From positions 1,426,001 through 1,490,000 of the forward strand of contig NC_068567.1 in assembly GCF_025698545.1 (NCBI RefSeq): a DNA stretch of 64,000 nucleotides. Reading direction: 5' to 3'. Source of the stretch: Gossypium raimondii (taxonomy: Eukaryota > Streptophyta > Magnoliopsida > Malvales > Malvaceae). Positions within the stretch are counted from its first letter, which is position 1. The number at the start of each line of letters is the position of its first letter. The notes beneath the pieces were generated by a model. The model saw only the letters and a list, made by a program, of their open reading frames with translations. It was not told where the DNA came from and did no database searches. Both the position numbers and the translations under genes were made by a program. Shown one piece after another: positions 45,368-58,206 of this stretch.

Positions 45368-47530
45368 TGTAACAATTGGGAACCGTGTGGCTCAAAAGAC
45401 TCCTATATTCCAGTGGTCATAAGGTCGTGTGACACACCTCCGTATGCCAGCTCATGTGGTACAAAACATGTCATTTTTAAACTTGTTACAAACAACATAA
45501 ACTTTTAACACATTTATGCATACCAAATATATACCAAACGTTCATTTATCTATGCACAAAACTTCCATACATTCAAACAAGAAAACATAAACCAAATCAA
45601 CATCTCATTCGAACCATTTCACCTCCAACTTCTATCACTCATGCATTTCAATTATGACTCAATCCAGCACCATACATTTATGTACAATAATCTCACACTA
45701 AACACCATTCATATACTTTAAGCATAAACATGTCAAGTTGTCTTTATGTACTCTTTTAAACATTATGACCAAGCATCGAAAAATCCACATTGTTCCTAGT
45801 TCAAACTCAAGGACATTAAAAGTAGACATATGTACAAAGAAAACCCACATAATCGTGTTCGGAACACTTAAAACACTACCAATTAGAAGCTGGATAGTGT
45901 ATGCAGCAACTTGATCTGATCGACATGTTCAGCAAAATGTTAACCATAGAAAAAACGGAATTGAGTAAGCATTTTATATGCTTAGTAAGCTCATAGGTAA
46001 AATACATGTAAACTTACCTTGGACCCAAAAATATGCAATAAAAACAATTAACATAATATTATAAACTTGACATAACAATTCACAAGGGATAGGTGAGTTC
46101 ATCTCATTGCCAAATAGCAGAATATTTCAACATTTGACATATTATTCAATTTAATCCATTCACATAGGTATAATACTTTCATTCATATCATTTATTGTTT
46201 ATACTCAAATCATATTAGCCCGATGAACTATAGCAAGTATCTTTGAATACTCGGGTACCTACATCAAACCAGAGAGCACCGTAGTACTATATAGAGGCAC
46301 CGAAGTGCAAACATGTATAAGCGCACATCTAACCCTATCGACATGCCAATTGTATCCTATTCATCACTACATTCGCACGAGCTTAATTTATACATAGATA
46401 AACAATTCTTTGCATTTTAATCCAAGGCTCACTTTTTTTACCATTTTGCAAACAATTCAAAATATATTAAACATACATACATTCATAGTAAAATTACATG
46501 AAAATTTAAATAAGCACATACCGTATGAACTTACAAAAAAAAGCTAATGAGTTGTAGGGACTATTCAACAATTTTTCCTTTTTTCAATTATCTTCAACTT
46601 GCTTCAAATATTGATCTATATGATAATTAATTTCAAATTATCAATTTCAATTACCTTATAATGTCTAATTACATGCATATGACCTTTTAATTTTATATTA
46701 AAAAATTTCTTTAAAGTGTTACTGTTTATTCAATTTAGTCCCTGGAACCGAAATTGCCATAATTATCAAATTTGAGCCTCGATTTCGAAATTGATCTCAA
46801 ATCCATCCTCAACTAACTCACTAGCAGCATAAAGCATATATTTTCATCCCACTATTTATAAATTTCACACATTAGTCCTTTATAGCAAAACTATCAAAAT
46901 CTCACTTTACAATTTAGTCCTCCTTAGCATCTAAGCTTAACATGCAACCATTTAACATCAAAAGCTTCAATAATAATCAACGAAAACATTTCAAAACTTT
47001 AATAGTTTCACAAATTAATCCTTGGGTTAGCTAAATCAAGCTCTCGAGATATCAAAAAATATAAAATTACAAAAAGGGCTAAATTGGAATACCTAAATAA
47101 GTGTCGAAAGCTTCAAAGCCCTAGAGAGATTCTCTTCATTGGAGAAATTAGTGGAAGGGAGGAAGATGAACAAATGTTTTTTTCTCTTCTTTCACCATAC
47201 CTACTTGTTTCTTTTAATTATAACATTTTATGTTATTTTAATTATAAATTATAATAATATACCATATAAAATTTAACCAAACTGTCCACTAGAATTCCAA
47301 TTGGTCCTTAATTTAAGTTTTTCACTTATAAATCTATAATAATTTAATTTTTACTATTTTTACAATTTAGTCTTTATACCAAAATTAATTATTTAATTAA
47401 CGAAATTAAAAGATTAAATCCTAACTAAACTTTATATTAATCTTGTAATAACAATATTTACGACCTCATTAGTTAAAAATGATGTTCCAAAATCACTTTT
47501 TCCGAAACTATTGAAGAATGGGCTCTTACA
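45368..47530 (-). mobile_element. Probable solo LTR of a Ty3/gypsy-type element
   Basis: The ends TGTAACAATTGGG and GAATGGGCTCTTACA form TGTAA/TTACA inverted termini over 2.16 kb. GGGCTCTTACA at the right edge and GTCGTGTGACACACC near 45424 are typical of long plant gypsy LTRs. No gag or pol sequence is present. The flanks (AATAG and ATTTT) are not a target duplication, so the ends are provisional. Confidence 0.45.
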
Positions 47531-48360
47531 ATTTTCCTGATTGATTTCCTTTCAATGCAACTGTGCTTCAAATACAATCACCCAAAACCATTAATGGGTC
47601 AATTCAAACCTACAATTCAAACACCATTGAATCGCAATCTTCCTTTCAAACACCAAATCTCATTGTATCATAGTCTACGCATTAGAACAACTCTCTCTCC
47701 CACTTACCATTAATAGTTGCAACATCCACAATTGATTAGTCATTTTGTATTTGTATACAATTACAACACCAAAAGCAAAAAAAATGAAACAACAACCCAT
47801 TATAATAATAAAAAAACAACTACTACCATCGTTTTCCCAAAAACCAAAAAGGAAACAACTTACAAAAAGTATAACTAACCAAAACTCAACCCATACCTAT
47901 TTAAACAAGGCCCAATTTATAAATAACTACAGCAACCCATTGGCTGGAACTTAAACGAAATGGTGTGTTTAATAAACAAACTTCATAACACTTCTCTCTT
48001 TCATCCACCGTAATTGTTTCTTCATCTTTTTCTTCTTCGTCGGCAACATTATTGCTTCGTTTTCATTTCACCGTCACTCACCACTTGTTCGCAGCCATCC
48101 ATATCCCTTCACCCACGTCCATGGGAACTAACATCTTTCACATAATATAAAACATTCATCCTTGTAAGATTGTGAATATATCTAAGAGATCTAATTTCAT
48201 ATTTTAATTTTTCTCACATTATCGTCTTTTTCCATTTCAATTAATTGAAAGGTTCAACACCATAAATTCCAAGAACTCCAAGGTCCACCCGCAACATCCT
48301 TACCAGCAACTTACGGGAATTTTGGCTAAACTGCACTATTTTTTTCACGGAATATACATA
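47531..48360. other. Intergenic DNA, no gene seen
   Basis: No credible gene. The short open frame at 47745-47954 is Lys/Gln-rich by composition and has no recognisable domain. Confidence 0.5.
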
Positions 48361-49120
48361 GAGCTAAAACACTCACAACAAATACATAATGGAACACAAA
48401 TATAATTTAAATGTGCATTTTGAGAATGAGAGAACAATAATCACAAGAAATAATTCAGTTTTCAAGTAAACTTATATAAAGCAACAAAGAGCTATTGAGT
48501 GAATATAAAGCATCAAGCAACAACCTTATTATTGTAGTTTTCATGTAAGTACAACCACGCTATCCAATTACAAGCAATTATAAATTCAACCATCAAACAT
48601 CAATGCAAACTTCACAAATTCCAACCTCTTTATTTACAACTTAAAAATCGAAAAAAATCAAATTACAATGACAACAGTAGCTAACATTACAAGTAACAAG
48701 CTAAAGATCAAATTCTATTTTACACTCGAGTTTTCCTGCAAAAAGAAGGGGCATTTTTCAAATATTTTATCAGAATTGCTATAGCAACCATTCCCACCAA
48801 CGTTGTAGAGAACGGGATGTTGCACAATTCCAGTGGATAATATATTTGCAATCAGACTTTGAGCATTCAAGAGTCAAATCTTCACAAAGCTTGCCACATT
48901 TATCACATTCAGGGTAGTAATAAATCTTCTTCACAATGGTGAGTGGGTGTGGATGATCCTTATCTTCATAGATGCTTCCTAGTTTGAAGAATGGATATTG
49001 TCCAAGAACATAACCAACATGAGCAGAAGTATCACATGCCGCACAATGATAAAACCAACGGTTTGGATCTCGACTTTCTTCACAGATATCACAATAATGA
49101 CTTTCTGAATAACTGTTATC
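48361..49120 (-). pseudogene. DC1 gene C-terminal fragment with its 3' UTR
   Basis: Positions 48779-49120 encode the last two modules (YCDICEESRDPNRWFYHC, HPHPLTIVKKIYYYPECDKC, CKYIIHWNC, ending RWWEWLL). The first conserved histidine/cysteine module and everything before it are absent. The 3' flank 48361-48778 matches other copies. One module cysteine has changed (HVGYVLG where others have HVNCVLG). Unrelated DNA begins at about 49120. Confidence 0.8.
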
Positions 49121-49144
49121 ATCATTTACTTCTACAACATGCAA

Positions 49145-49590
49145 CTATGACAATAATATTATGTTGACTGTTGAAACTTAACGATAATAATTTTATTAAA
49201 ATTGGAGTTGCATGTATCATTACCAACGACAAATTAAATGTTTAATTTCATGGATAAACTATAAAATTGCTCACTCATTTAAGTAATGATCATTTAACTT
49301 TAATAAATTCTTTATCATTAATATTATCAATTAATTACATTATCGTCACTCACTCGTTAATTAGTCCTTATATTTTTTTAATTTTGAACTTTATTTATTT
49401 TTGGGTAAAATTGTGACTTCAATATTTTCTTACTCATTAATATTTGATGATTCTTTGGATATAAAATCATCTCTTAATTACTATTATTTTAATGTCCTTT
49501 TAAGAAAAAATCATTATTTGGCATTTAGAATAATATACAATCAATTAAAGTTAATTTCTTTATTCTAATAAGTAGAAGAAATTAACAAAA
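49145..49590. other. AT-rich intergenic DNA, no gene seen
   Basis: Sequence between a DC1 fragment and a LINE fragment. Nothing recognisable. Confidence 0.5.
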
Positions 49591-49594
49591 GGCA

Positions 49595-49680
49595 ATGATT
49601 TACCTTGGTTGGAATGCTAAAGGATTGGGGCGTCCTCCAACATTACGTTATCTTGAAAATCAAATTTATAATTTTTTTAG
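49595..49680 (+). pseudogene. LINE ORF2 N-terminal fragment
   Basis: Translation gives MIYLGWNAKGLGRPPTLRYL, the start of a plant L1-type endonuclease ORF2 (relatives read WNCRGLGNP at this place). It stops after 28 codons at a T run that begins the opposite-strand LINE piece. Confidence 0.6.
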
Positions 49681-50820
49681 TTCAATCAATTGATTACAAG
49701 TAAAATGGAGTAATAAAAATTTCAGCTCATGTCTAATCGACAGAGCTGCAAAAAACAGCAGTACAACCTACAAAGAAAAATAACAGCAAGCAGACTGCAC
49801 TAATACAAATCACCAAGAAACAACAGATTACCAATAAGCTTTAAAAAAGTGATTTCTGGACAGTCCAGCGTTTGCCAATGAATTAGCCAAACTTTATCTC
49901 CACCAAATGCCGTAATCCTCTTTCAATATCCGCAAATAATTTTCTTATCGACCATGGTATACTCAATTCAAACTCTACAATCAGAGGAACATTTACCTTC
50001 CGCATCAAATCAATAAAAAAGAGCCGAGACCACTCCCTTTTCGTCCCTCAACACCCCTCCACTGCCCACAACCTCCTCCACAACTACTCCAGCCACGTTA
50101 AATTTCAACCAACCCGTAGGAGGAGAATCCCAAACACAATCCCTATCTCTCCCCAATTTTCTACCCAACCTGCAATCCTTAGGTCCCCACCAATCAACCT
50201 CTGAAAAAACACAATCATCATGTACCAATCTAGCCCACATCAATGATCTCATTTTTTATTGAAAGATTAAAGAATCAATTGTAGCCGACCTTTCAAACAT
50301 CTTCTCGTTTCGAGCTAGCCATACTATCCAACACGAAGCCGCAATTACCAATAACCATAAACTCTTTTGAATGCCTGTCAACTTCACACTCCAACACACA
50401 GAACAGAATTCATCGACATTTGTCACATCCTTCCAAGCTAAATCCCACCAGCTAAAAATGTGAGACCAGAAGCTTTTGATAAACGAACATTCAAAAAACA
50501 AATGGTTAGTATTTTCCGAAACTCAATCACACCATGGGTAGCCCCTGTTTGATGAATCAATTTGTATCCCACGAATTATCAAAAAATCTTTTGTTGGAAT
50601 GCGATTAATCGCCAACATCCACAAGAAGTTACGCACCCTTGGAGGAACTTTCAGACTCCAAATTCTATCAAATGGGAATCCAACAGCTTCCGTTCCACCA
50701 TAAGCCAGCAATTGCGACAACTTTTTAACTGAGAATACCCCTCCCTTGTCGTGAATCCACACTATACGATCCTCTACCTCATGTTGCTTATATGGAAAAC
50801 CTTTCACTTTGGTCAAGTTT
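49671..50820 (-). pseudogene. LINE (L1-type) 3' part: zf-RVT and RNase H-like region
   Basis: Broken minus-strand frames read in order. 50523-50816 holds DRIVWIHDKGGVFSVKKL and PPRVRNFLWMLAINRIPTKD (reverse-transcriptase-associated zinc-binding region). 50256-50501 holds CSFIKSFWSHIFSWW and WLARNEKMFE. 50010-50252 holds PPTGWLKFNVAG and GSGGVLRDEKG (RNase H-like), followed in another frame by a degraded ANSLANAGL end. A T run at 49672-49678 could be its poly(A) tail. The reverse transcriptase core is missing and there are several stops. Inactive relic. Confidence 0.8.
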
Positions 50821-50849
50821 TATGTTATTAATAAAAATGTCTTGTATGT

Positions 50850-51130
50850 TTATTATCAATATCTGTGGATACGATCCTACTTGTTGCTTCTATTAATTAC
50901 TATTTCTCTCTACTACAGTTAATTGTTGGTTTATTATTGCTGGTTTGAGCTGTAGGGAAATTATGTACTAGCGTGGATGACCATTCTCTGCTTTGCAATT
51001 TTGTTTCTGGTTTTCATATTCTACCATATAATATATCATTTGTACTGAACAAAATAAAACTAATCTTTCAATTTTTCCCAATCATTTATTTGCCCATTTG
51101 GAGCGGTAATCATTTTAGTGTTTTTGAATA
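50850..51130 (+). pseudogene. Diverged copy of the epsin 3' UTR (copy a)
   Basis: CTGGTTTGAGCTGTAGGGAA, ATTCTCTGCTTTGCAATTTT and CATATAATATATCATTTGTA align to 24380-24500. It shares the leading segment TTATCAATATCTGTGGATAC with copy b at 52200, so copies a and b are duplicates of each other. Confidence 0.55.
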
Positions 51131-52199
51131 TGAAATAGGTGCACAGGATCTTAAGGATCAGGTTTTGAGACCATCAGAAGACCAAACGAAGAACCGAGGC
51201 AAAGCGTAGCTGAAAATGAAGAGTTTAGAGCCTTGGCACAACAAATTGACACCCCTGCCTCATCCAGCGCCCCAGCACAAGAAAGGAGTTACCTACGTTG
51301 GCACCCCAACTTCGAATCGCCTCGTTCTGACTTGAAGTTCCAAGTTTTGGTAGTGTTCCAAGAGCATTTTGGTCTTTTATGGGTTTTATGACCTAAATCA
51401 AGTTTCTGTAGCCAAATTTTGGTTGAAAAGATATTATAAACACTCTGATTGGAGAGGGAGTTAGGACTTTTGACCGTTTAGAGATTAAATAGCTTCTTTT
51501 TTTTTTTCATTCATTTGATTTTATGGCTTGCTAAACTCTCATTTTTTTTAGTTTAAGGATTTAAGTCTTCTTTATTCTTTGACATTCATGCATATTTTGT
51601 TTTAATTACAATTGCTTTGATTTTTTGAATCTCTATCCAGTATTTGATAGCTTAAAACGGTTGTCTTGTTAATTAGAATAGTTAAATCCATAATTGTTCA
51701 ATTTATTCAAATAGTAGTGACGAATTCAATAGCTTGTTTATATTGTATTTTACGTTTATGTGGTGTGAATATTTGATCTTAACTTAAATGAATCTTGCTG
51801 GGGTGAGTTTGTTGGTTAGAAGTAGGTCTCTCCTGTTCTTAATGTTGTCGTTAAGTTAAATCTTTGGCACTAAGTTATATGATTATTTATCGGTTAGGAA
51901 AATATTTTCAAACGAGCTGTCTCTTGATTACCGAACAGGCAATGACAGATTGGTTGCCCGACGCTGAGTCAACAACTAGAACTAATTTACTAAAAGTGTT
52001 GAAGATACATTTGCGTTGATAATCGAATTCAAAAATCAAACAGAGATTTACCTATGGTCAGAACTTTTTCTCATCGATTTTTCCAAAACTTTTAAATATT
52101 TTTTCACTTTTAAGTTTAATTGTTTAATTTAATTTCAATTTTCTATTTTATAAAAAAAACTTTCTAATTTATTTTTATTGTTTTTTTTAAAGAAATAAA
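51131..52199. repeat. Unassigned repeat-like DNA between two epsin 3' copies
   Basis: It contains AGCCTTGGCACAACAAATTG, TAACTTAAATGAATCTTGCT and TTGGTTGCCCGACGCTGAG. The style is of retrotransposon flank, but no domain, terminus or target duplication is found. Confidence 0.3.
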
Positions 52200-52490
52200 G
52201 TTATTATCAATATACGTGAATATGGACCTACTTGTTACTTCTACTAATTACTCTTTTTTATTTTTATAGATCTCGACTACAGTTAATTGAAGGTTGATTA
52301 CTGGTTTGAGCGGTTGTGAAATTATGTACCAGTGTGGATGACCTTTCTCTGCTTTGCAATTTTGTTTCTGGTTTTCATATTCTTCCATATAATATATATT
52401 TTGTACTGAGCAAAATAAAACTAATCTTTCAATTTTTTTCCAATCATTTATTTGCCCATTTGGCAGAGTAGTCATTTCAGTTTATTTATT
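52200..52490 (+). pseudogene. Diverged copy of the epsin 3' UTR (copy b)
   Basis: CTGGTTTGAGCGGTTGTGAA, GTGTGGATGACCTTTCTC and TTCCATATAATATATATTTT align to the epsin 3' UTR and closely to copy a. Confidence 0.55.
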
Positions 52491-53069
52491 TTCATATCAG
52501 AAATCAGGGTGTTTTTTTGGAACTTCAAAAATCAAAATTCAGTTATTTTCATGTCATGTCATTGACACATAATTTTAGTAATTTTTTTAGTCTAAACTCT
52601 GAACTTTGAAACTGAACCTCGAACCATTAACCATTAACTATGAGGTTCAAGATTTAGGTTTGGGGTTTGAGACTTAAGTTTAGAGTTCGAGATTTGGGTT
52701 CAGGGTTCGAGGTTTGGGTTATGAGTTTGGGGTTCAAGATAAAAAAATTACAATAATTATTATGTGTCAATGACATAAAAAAATTACTGACATGTCATTA
52801 AATAATTAGAAATGGATTACAAAATAATTTGTTATGACATGCAAATTATTTTGTTTGATACAATTTTTTTATTGCTTTAATATATGGCATGAATTATTTG
52901 AATAGAAATTAATATATTTTTTAATTTTTAATTTATTTTAGAGTTTACTATAGAAGAGGATTAACCAAATTTGCGTATATGACTATCTTAATAGGGTAAT
53001 TTACCATAGGAAAGTTGGATATACATTTGAATGTATCATCAAATAGAAAAGAGGTTTAACAAGTTCCCA
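52491..53069. other. Intergenic DNA with GAGGTTTGGG-type simple repeats
   Basis: The part at 52590-52745 is made of short repeats of GGTTTGAG/GGTTCGAG/TTGGGTT words flanked by inverted ATTATGTGTCAATGACAT-like sequence near 52550 and 52758. It may be a small foldback element. No gene. Confidence 0.4.
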
Positions 53070-53698
53070 TTCTCAGAGAAGAGGAGTAAGGAAATCACAT
53101 ACAAGATTGCGATATGAGAGAGTAAAAAAGAGATGCGAATATAGCCAAAACAATAGATGTGGGGAATGGAATCCCAAAGTAGAAGCTGGCAGCTGGGATC
53201 CAAGTTTATTGTCATTCTTGGTTAAGCTATTGCAGTGTTTGGGCGATAATCACTCCTTCCATTGATTACTGGTTTGAGCTGCTGTGAAATTGTGTGGATG
53301 ATGATGACCTTTCTCGGCTTTGCATTTTTTGTCTTAATATTCTTCCTTATAATATATATATTTTTTATGGAAAAAAAAAAAGAGAGCTAGTCCTTCGATT
53401 TTATTTATTTGCCCCATTTGGAATTCCAGTTTAACTGTTAAAGAAGCTAGATTGAAAGATTATGGAGGCTGTTGAATTTTTTCTTTACAAAATTATTTGG
53501 TAAGGCAATAATAGGGTTAAGGTATGATGAAGCTTCATAAATTCTGTAATTATGCTCCAATATCTTATTCTAATAACTTTTTAATCAATTTCTGCAATTA
53601 AATTTTAATATGCAATCCATTAGAAATGCATCTGTTTTTGAAGGAGACAAGTCCTTGTTACATTATCAAATAAAGATGGTCAACATTCCTTTGTGTTA
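53070..53698 (+). pseudogene. Close copy of the epsin 3' UTR and downstream flank (copy c)
   Basis: CTCAGAGAAGAGGAGTAAGG, GATGTGGGGAATGGAATCCC, GTGTGGATGATGATGACC and AAGGTATGATGAAGCTTCAT match 24150-24700 in order, with a deletion where the original reads GCAGTAGAGTCGCACATTTG. It then runs on into the DC1 3' flank (GAAGGAGACAAGTCCTTGTT), as the original does. The copia element splits this unit at 53703/53704. Confidence 0.8.
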
Positions 53699-53703
53699 TA
53701 CAT

Positions 53704-54211
53704 TGTTGGAACAATGGCAGCAGCAAACATCAAACAAAGTTACAATACAGTGTTTGCAAGACTGAAGCAAGAAGAATCGAAGCAAAGAAAAAGCAAAGCA
53801 AAGCAAAAATGAACAAAAATTGAATACTCAGCAAAATTGTAACTGAACATTACATTTTTCATTCAAAATTTGAAATAAAAGGAGTTACAATTTGTTCATT
53901 TGACAGTTACCTACTAATCTAACTGCCTCCACTAATTTACAACCAATGTAAGCTTAAGTCAAATACAAAATGAGCTGACATATCAACTTTTACATCAGCT
54001 ATCTAATCACTAACTTAATCTTACTAACTATTAAAGCTAGTTGCAATTAAACTGAACTAAATTACAACAAAACAAAACAAGAATGCCGTTGCTTCATTTG
54101 GTCCAAAAACCATTCGTGCGCACCAAGCAAAATGAGCTGAGCTCGATAGCTGCTGATCTCGATAGTAGCATGCTTCTGGCTCCATGTTGCATTGCAGTCC
54201 AGCTTTCAACA
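53704..54211 (-). repeat. Copia element 3' LTR
   Basis: 508 bp, TGTTGGAACAATGG to CAGCTTTCAACA. Compared with the other LTR it differs at about 14 places, most of them at CAG/CTG words or A runs. Confidence 0.9.
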
Positions 54212-54291
54212 CTCCTCCTTGGACTGTATGCAACACATTCCAATTGCACTTCTCAAAGATTCAAATCGAGCAGCCCCTAAGGGCTTGGTCA

Positions 54292-55737
54292 TTATGTCAG
54301 CCAATTGTGCCCCTGAGCTGCAATGCACAAGGCTGACTTCCTTTGCTTGTTCAGCCTCTCTAACAAAATGCAGTTTGATTTTAAAATGCTTAGTCTTACC
54401 ATGGAACAGTGGTTCTTGGCTATTGCAATCGCAGATCGATTATCCACCCAAATTTCGCTTGCTTCATCTTGAGTTTCATTAAGGTCATGAAGCGCTTCTT
54501 TAGCCAAATGGCTCGATTAATCGCTCCTGCTGCAAAGAATGTACTGCTTCACCGTGGATCGAGCAACAGCTTGTTGCTTTTTAAACTCCACAAAACATCC
54601 CGATCCAAGTGTAAAGAAGTATCCCGAGGTACTCTTCATGTCATCAAGGATCCGCCTTGATCCATCGTCGAGTAGCCTTCTAGTTTCAGTTGGTTCCCAC
54701 TTTCAAACATTACACCAAAACTAGCAGTGCCCTTGATGTATCTAAGGACCCTCTTGTCGCTTTCAAATGTGCTTCATTGCAACAATGCATGAATCTCGAT
54801 AACAGTGACACCAAACATGATGTCCGCCCGGTTGTCGTTAGATACAACAGACAACCAACTAGGCTTCGATAGTGCCTCTCATCAACCTTCGCTTATCACT
54901 ACCGCTAGTCGACTTTTCTCCTTGAGCCACGTGTGTGTTGATCGCTTTCTGATTATGCATGCAAAATTTGTCTAGGATCTTCAAAGCAAATGAGTGTTGG
55001 TGATGAAGATACCTCGATCGACGGTGCACTTCCATGCCAAGGAAGTAAGTCATGATCCCCAAATCTATCATCTCAAACACTTGCTGCATTTGGACCTTGA
55101 ACTCATCAATGAGCTCAACTTTGCTCCCTGTCACAAGCAAATCATCTACATACAAGGAGACAATCAGCAAGGTTTCATGTTCTGACCTTCTAACATACAG
55201 GGTAGGTTCACTAAGACTCTTCACAAATCCAAGATTGGTCGTAAGCATCAACTGTCATACCGGGCCCTTGGTGCCTGTTTGCACCATAGAGGGCCTTTCT
55301 CAACTTGTACACTTTGTCTTCATGTCCAACAACTTCAAAACCTTCAAAGTTGCTCGATGAAGATATCTTCCTTGAGAAAACCATTCAGAAATGCTGATTT
55401 GACATCCAATTGGTGAACTCTCCACTGCTTCTGAGCTGCTAAAGCAAACAGCAGCTTAATTGTATCCAGTCTTGCCACTAGAGCAAAAGTCTCTAGGTAG
55501 TCAACACCATCTTCTTGATCAGTAGCCCTTCACCACAAGCCCGGCCTTGTGCTTGTTCAGTGAGCCATCAGCATTGTACTTGGCCCGGTACACCCATTTA
55601 ACTCCTATGACCCTCTTGTGTTCTAGTCTGCTCACCAACTCCCAAGTCGATTTTTGTTGATCATTTCCAACTCGGCTTCCATAGCTTTCATCCACTTCAT
55701 TCTTAGCGACCTCTTCAAAGTCCGAAGGTTCAATCAC
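54292..55737 (-). pseudogene. Copia reverse transcriptase and RNase H region, broken
   Basis: 55519-55737 holds the start of the polymerase region (VIGVKWVYRAKYNADGSL). 54859-55251 holds the catalytic YVDD box (LYVDDLLVTGS) and TYFLGMEV. 54292-54507 holds the RNase H piece EIWVDNRSAIAIAKN. These lie in different frames with stops between, so no active polymerase is encoded. Confidence 0.85.
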
Positions 55738-55910
55738 AAGAACATTGCACCTCGATAGACATCACCAAAGTTCTAGTGCCCTCACCGGTATGTCATCTAC
55801 AACATCTTCTCCTGGTCCTCTTCTATGGGTTCAAGAACCAAGTCCAACTGGTCCATTTCGGACATGTCACTTCAACACCATTCCAATTCCACACTTTTCC
55901 TCATCAAACT

Positions 55911-56973
55911 TTACATCCTGTTGACTAAGACCTTCTTTCTTTGTAGGATCATACACTCTATAGCCCTTCTTGTTGTCTGCCTGTAGCCAACAAAGATTCC
56001 TGGAGTTGCTCTGCTCTCAAGCTTGGTCCTTTTCTCTACTGGAATAAGTGCATAACATACACAGCCAAACACTTTTAAGTGTGTTACCACAGGTTTGACT
56101 CCATGCCAAGCCTCAAAAGGAGTTTTATCCTTGACTGCTCGAGTTGGCAGTCTGTTGAGCAGATACACTGAGGTGTTGACTGCCTCAGCCCAAAACTGGC
56201 TTGGAAGCTTGCCTTGAAACAAGAGGCATCTGGCCATGTTCAGCACAGTCCTATTCTTTCTCTCACAGACTCCATTCATTGAGGAGTATAGACATTGTGG
56301 TGATGGTGAATCCCAAAGATCTGCCACAAAGCTTCAAATCTCTCGACACATATTTGAGCCATTATCATCCTCAAGGCTCTAATTTTGCAACTGACCGATT
56401 TTCAAAGATAAGCCTTGAATTTGCAGAAGGCTTCAAACACTTCTGACTTTAGCTTCAAGAAGTAGACCCAGCACAACCTTGTTAAATCATCTATAAACAG
56501 GGCAAAGTACCTGTTCTCACTGATTGAGGGTGTTCTCATAGGGCCACAAACATCGAGTGCACCAATTCGAGCTTGTTTTGAGCTCTCCAAGCCTTGTCGG
56601 CAGGAAAAGGTAGTCTAGCTTGCTTACCAAGTCGACAAACCTCACAAACATTCCCACTAACCTCAATTTTTGAAATGTCATCAACTAAATTCAGCCTATG
56701 TAGCAAATCAAGAGATCTAAAATTGGCATGGCCTAGTCTCTTATGCCATAAATCAGTGTTATCGGCAAAGGTGGTGTATGCCTTTCTTTCTACTTGGCTA
56801 ACATCCAACATGAAGCATCTATCACCATAGAGACCGAGATTAACTGCACCATTCATGTCTTGAACAAGACAACAACCATCCTTGAAAACTAATGTATAGC
56901 CCTTTTCAACTAATTGGCCTACACTAAGCAAATTCGGTCTAAATCGGTACAAAAGCACATCCGTGATCGACAT
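55911..56973 (-). pseudogene. Copia integrase region, broken
   Basis: 56536-56973 carries the zinc-binding pre-integrase segment (LWHKRLGHANF and CEVCRLGKQ). 56402-56590 carries the core start (FALFIDDLTRLCWVYFLK). 55911-56327 carries the end of the core (CERKNRTVLNMARCLLF, FWAEAVNTSVYLLNRLPT, KVFGCVCYA). The three pieces are in different frames. Confidence 0.85.
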
Positions 56974-56988
56974 TGTTACTCGAACCTG

Positions 56989-58088
56989 CTAACCAAAGAC
57001 ACCGCCCTTGCCCTTAGCCTCAATCAGCTTGCCATCTCCAATTCTAATCCTCGAGTGGAAGCTTCTGTCTAGGCCCTTGAACAGCTTCTCGTCTGCTGCC
57101 ATATGGTTTGAGCAACCACTGTCTAGTAGCCAATCATTGCTGGCCTTAGTTGTGCCAACAAAGCAAGTTGCTGTGAACACATGCTCCTCCTGAGCTTGAA
57201 TGTCCTCAGCAGGTCTAGCTTGTTGCTGAGCAGCCTCCATTGGTTTGCCCTTGCACACCTTCTCCACATGGCCAAACTGCTTGCACTTTCTACACTGAAT
57301 ATCTGGCCTAAACCAGCAATACTTTTCTGAATGTGTTGTCTTCTTGCAATGAACACATGGTGGGAACACCCTTTTTGCTTCATCTTTTCCTGACTTGACC
57401 CTTCTATTATGCCAGGGCTTCTTGCCTTTTGCACTCACACTCGAGCCTTCACTGGCTTTAGCCTGGAAAGCAGCTTCAGGATTCTCCTCCCGCCTATTTG
57501 CCCTCCTTTGCTCAAGTGCATACAAGGAGTTTATCACTCGAGACAATGAAATGGTGATAAGTCCCTCGAGTCCTCAAGTGAAGAGATTTTGACTCAAATT
57601 TCTCGGGAGAGTTGTAATGACCTTTTCAACAACTCGCTCTGTGAAGTCCACTCCCGGGAGCCTAATGTGTTGACAATGGCCATTATCCTGTCTCGAATCG
57701 CTTGATGGTCTCGAGACTCCTTCATCCTCAAATTCTCAAAGTCTCTCCGAGGTTAATCACTTCTTTGTTGCCTTGTCTTATCGGTCCCCATGAACTCCTC
57801 CTTCACTTCTCCCAAGCTCGCTTTGGTGAGTCACAGACCATGATGCGAGTAAAAATCACATCAGAGACTCCATTTTGCAAGGTGCCATAGCCTTATGCTT
57901 CTTGGCTCGCTCCTCAAGATGTTGCCTCATCGTGCAATGGTGGGATTGGCTCTTAATGGAGGTGGTTCAGCATCATTCTCGATCACACTCCAAAGATCAT
58001 GTGCCTGGAGATAAGTCTTCATTTTAACTATCCAAATGTGATAGTTTTCACCAGTGAACACTGGTGGAGGTGGTGGAGTGAAACTCAT
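56989..58088 (-). pseudogene. Copia gag and protease region, broken
   Basis: The gag start at 58088 (MSFTPPPPPVFTGENYHIW) is cut by a frame break near 57930. 56989-57546 carries the zinc knuckle CRKCKQFGHVEKVC (CX2CX4HX4C) preceded by a second Cys/His cluster (CVHCKKTTHSEKYC), then the protease active-site motif WLLDSGCSNHM. Confidence 0.85.
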
Positions 58089-58188
58089 TCTGCTAAACTG
58101 AGTTTAAGTGCTTCGATCCTTTCTGATTTTAAGCTTTGCTGATGGTTTTGATTTAAACTCAACAAAGTACAAAAATGGCCTCGCAAAG

Positions 58189-58204
58189 ATTCGGCTCGAT
58201 ACCA
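58189..58204 (-). other. Copia primer-binding site
   Basis: Minus-strand TGGTATCGAGCCGAATC begins two bases inside the 5' LTR. It resembles the methionine-tRNA primer site usual in plant copia elements but is one base short at a CAG word. Confidence 0.75.
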
Positions 58205-58206
58205 TT

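Noticed and set aside
49595..50820. Twin-priming inversion of a single LINE
   Set aside because: The inverted 5' piece is on the wrong side of the 3' part for that mechanism, and the T run marks a separate 3' end.
54083..55360. Plus-strand frames across the copia element
   Set aside because: The recognised pol motifs are all on the minus strand; the plus frames are shadows.
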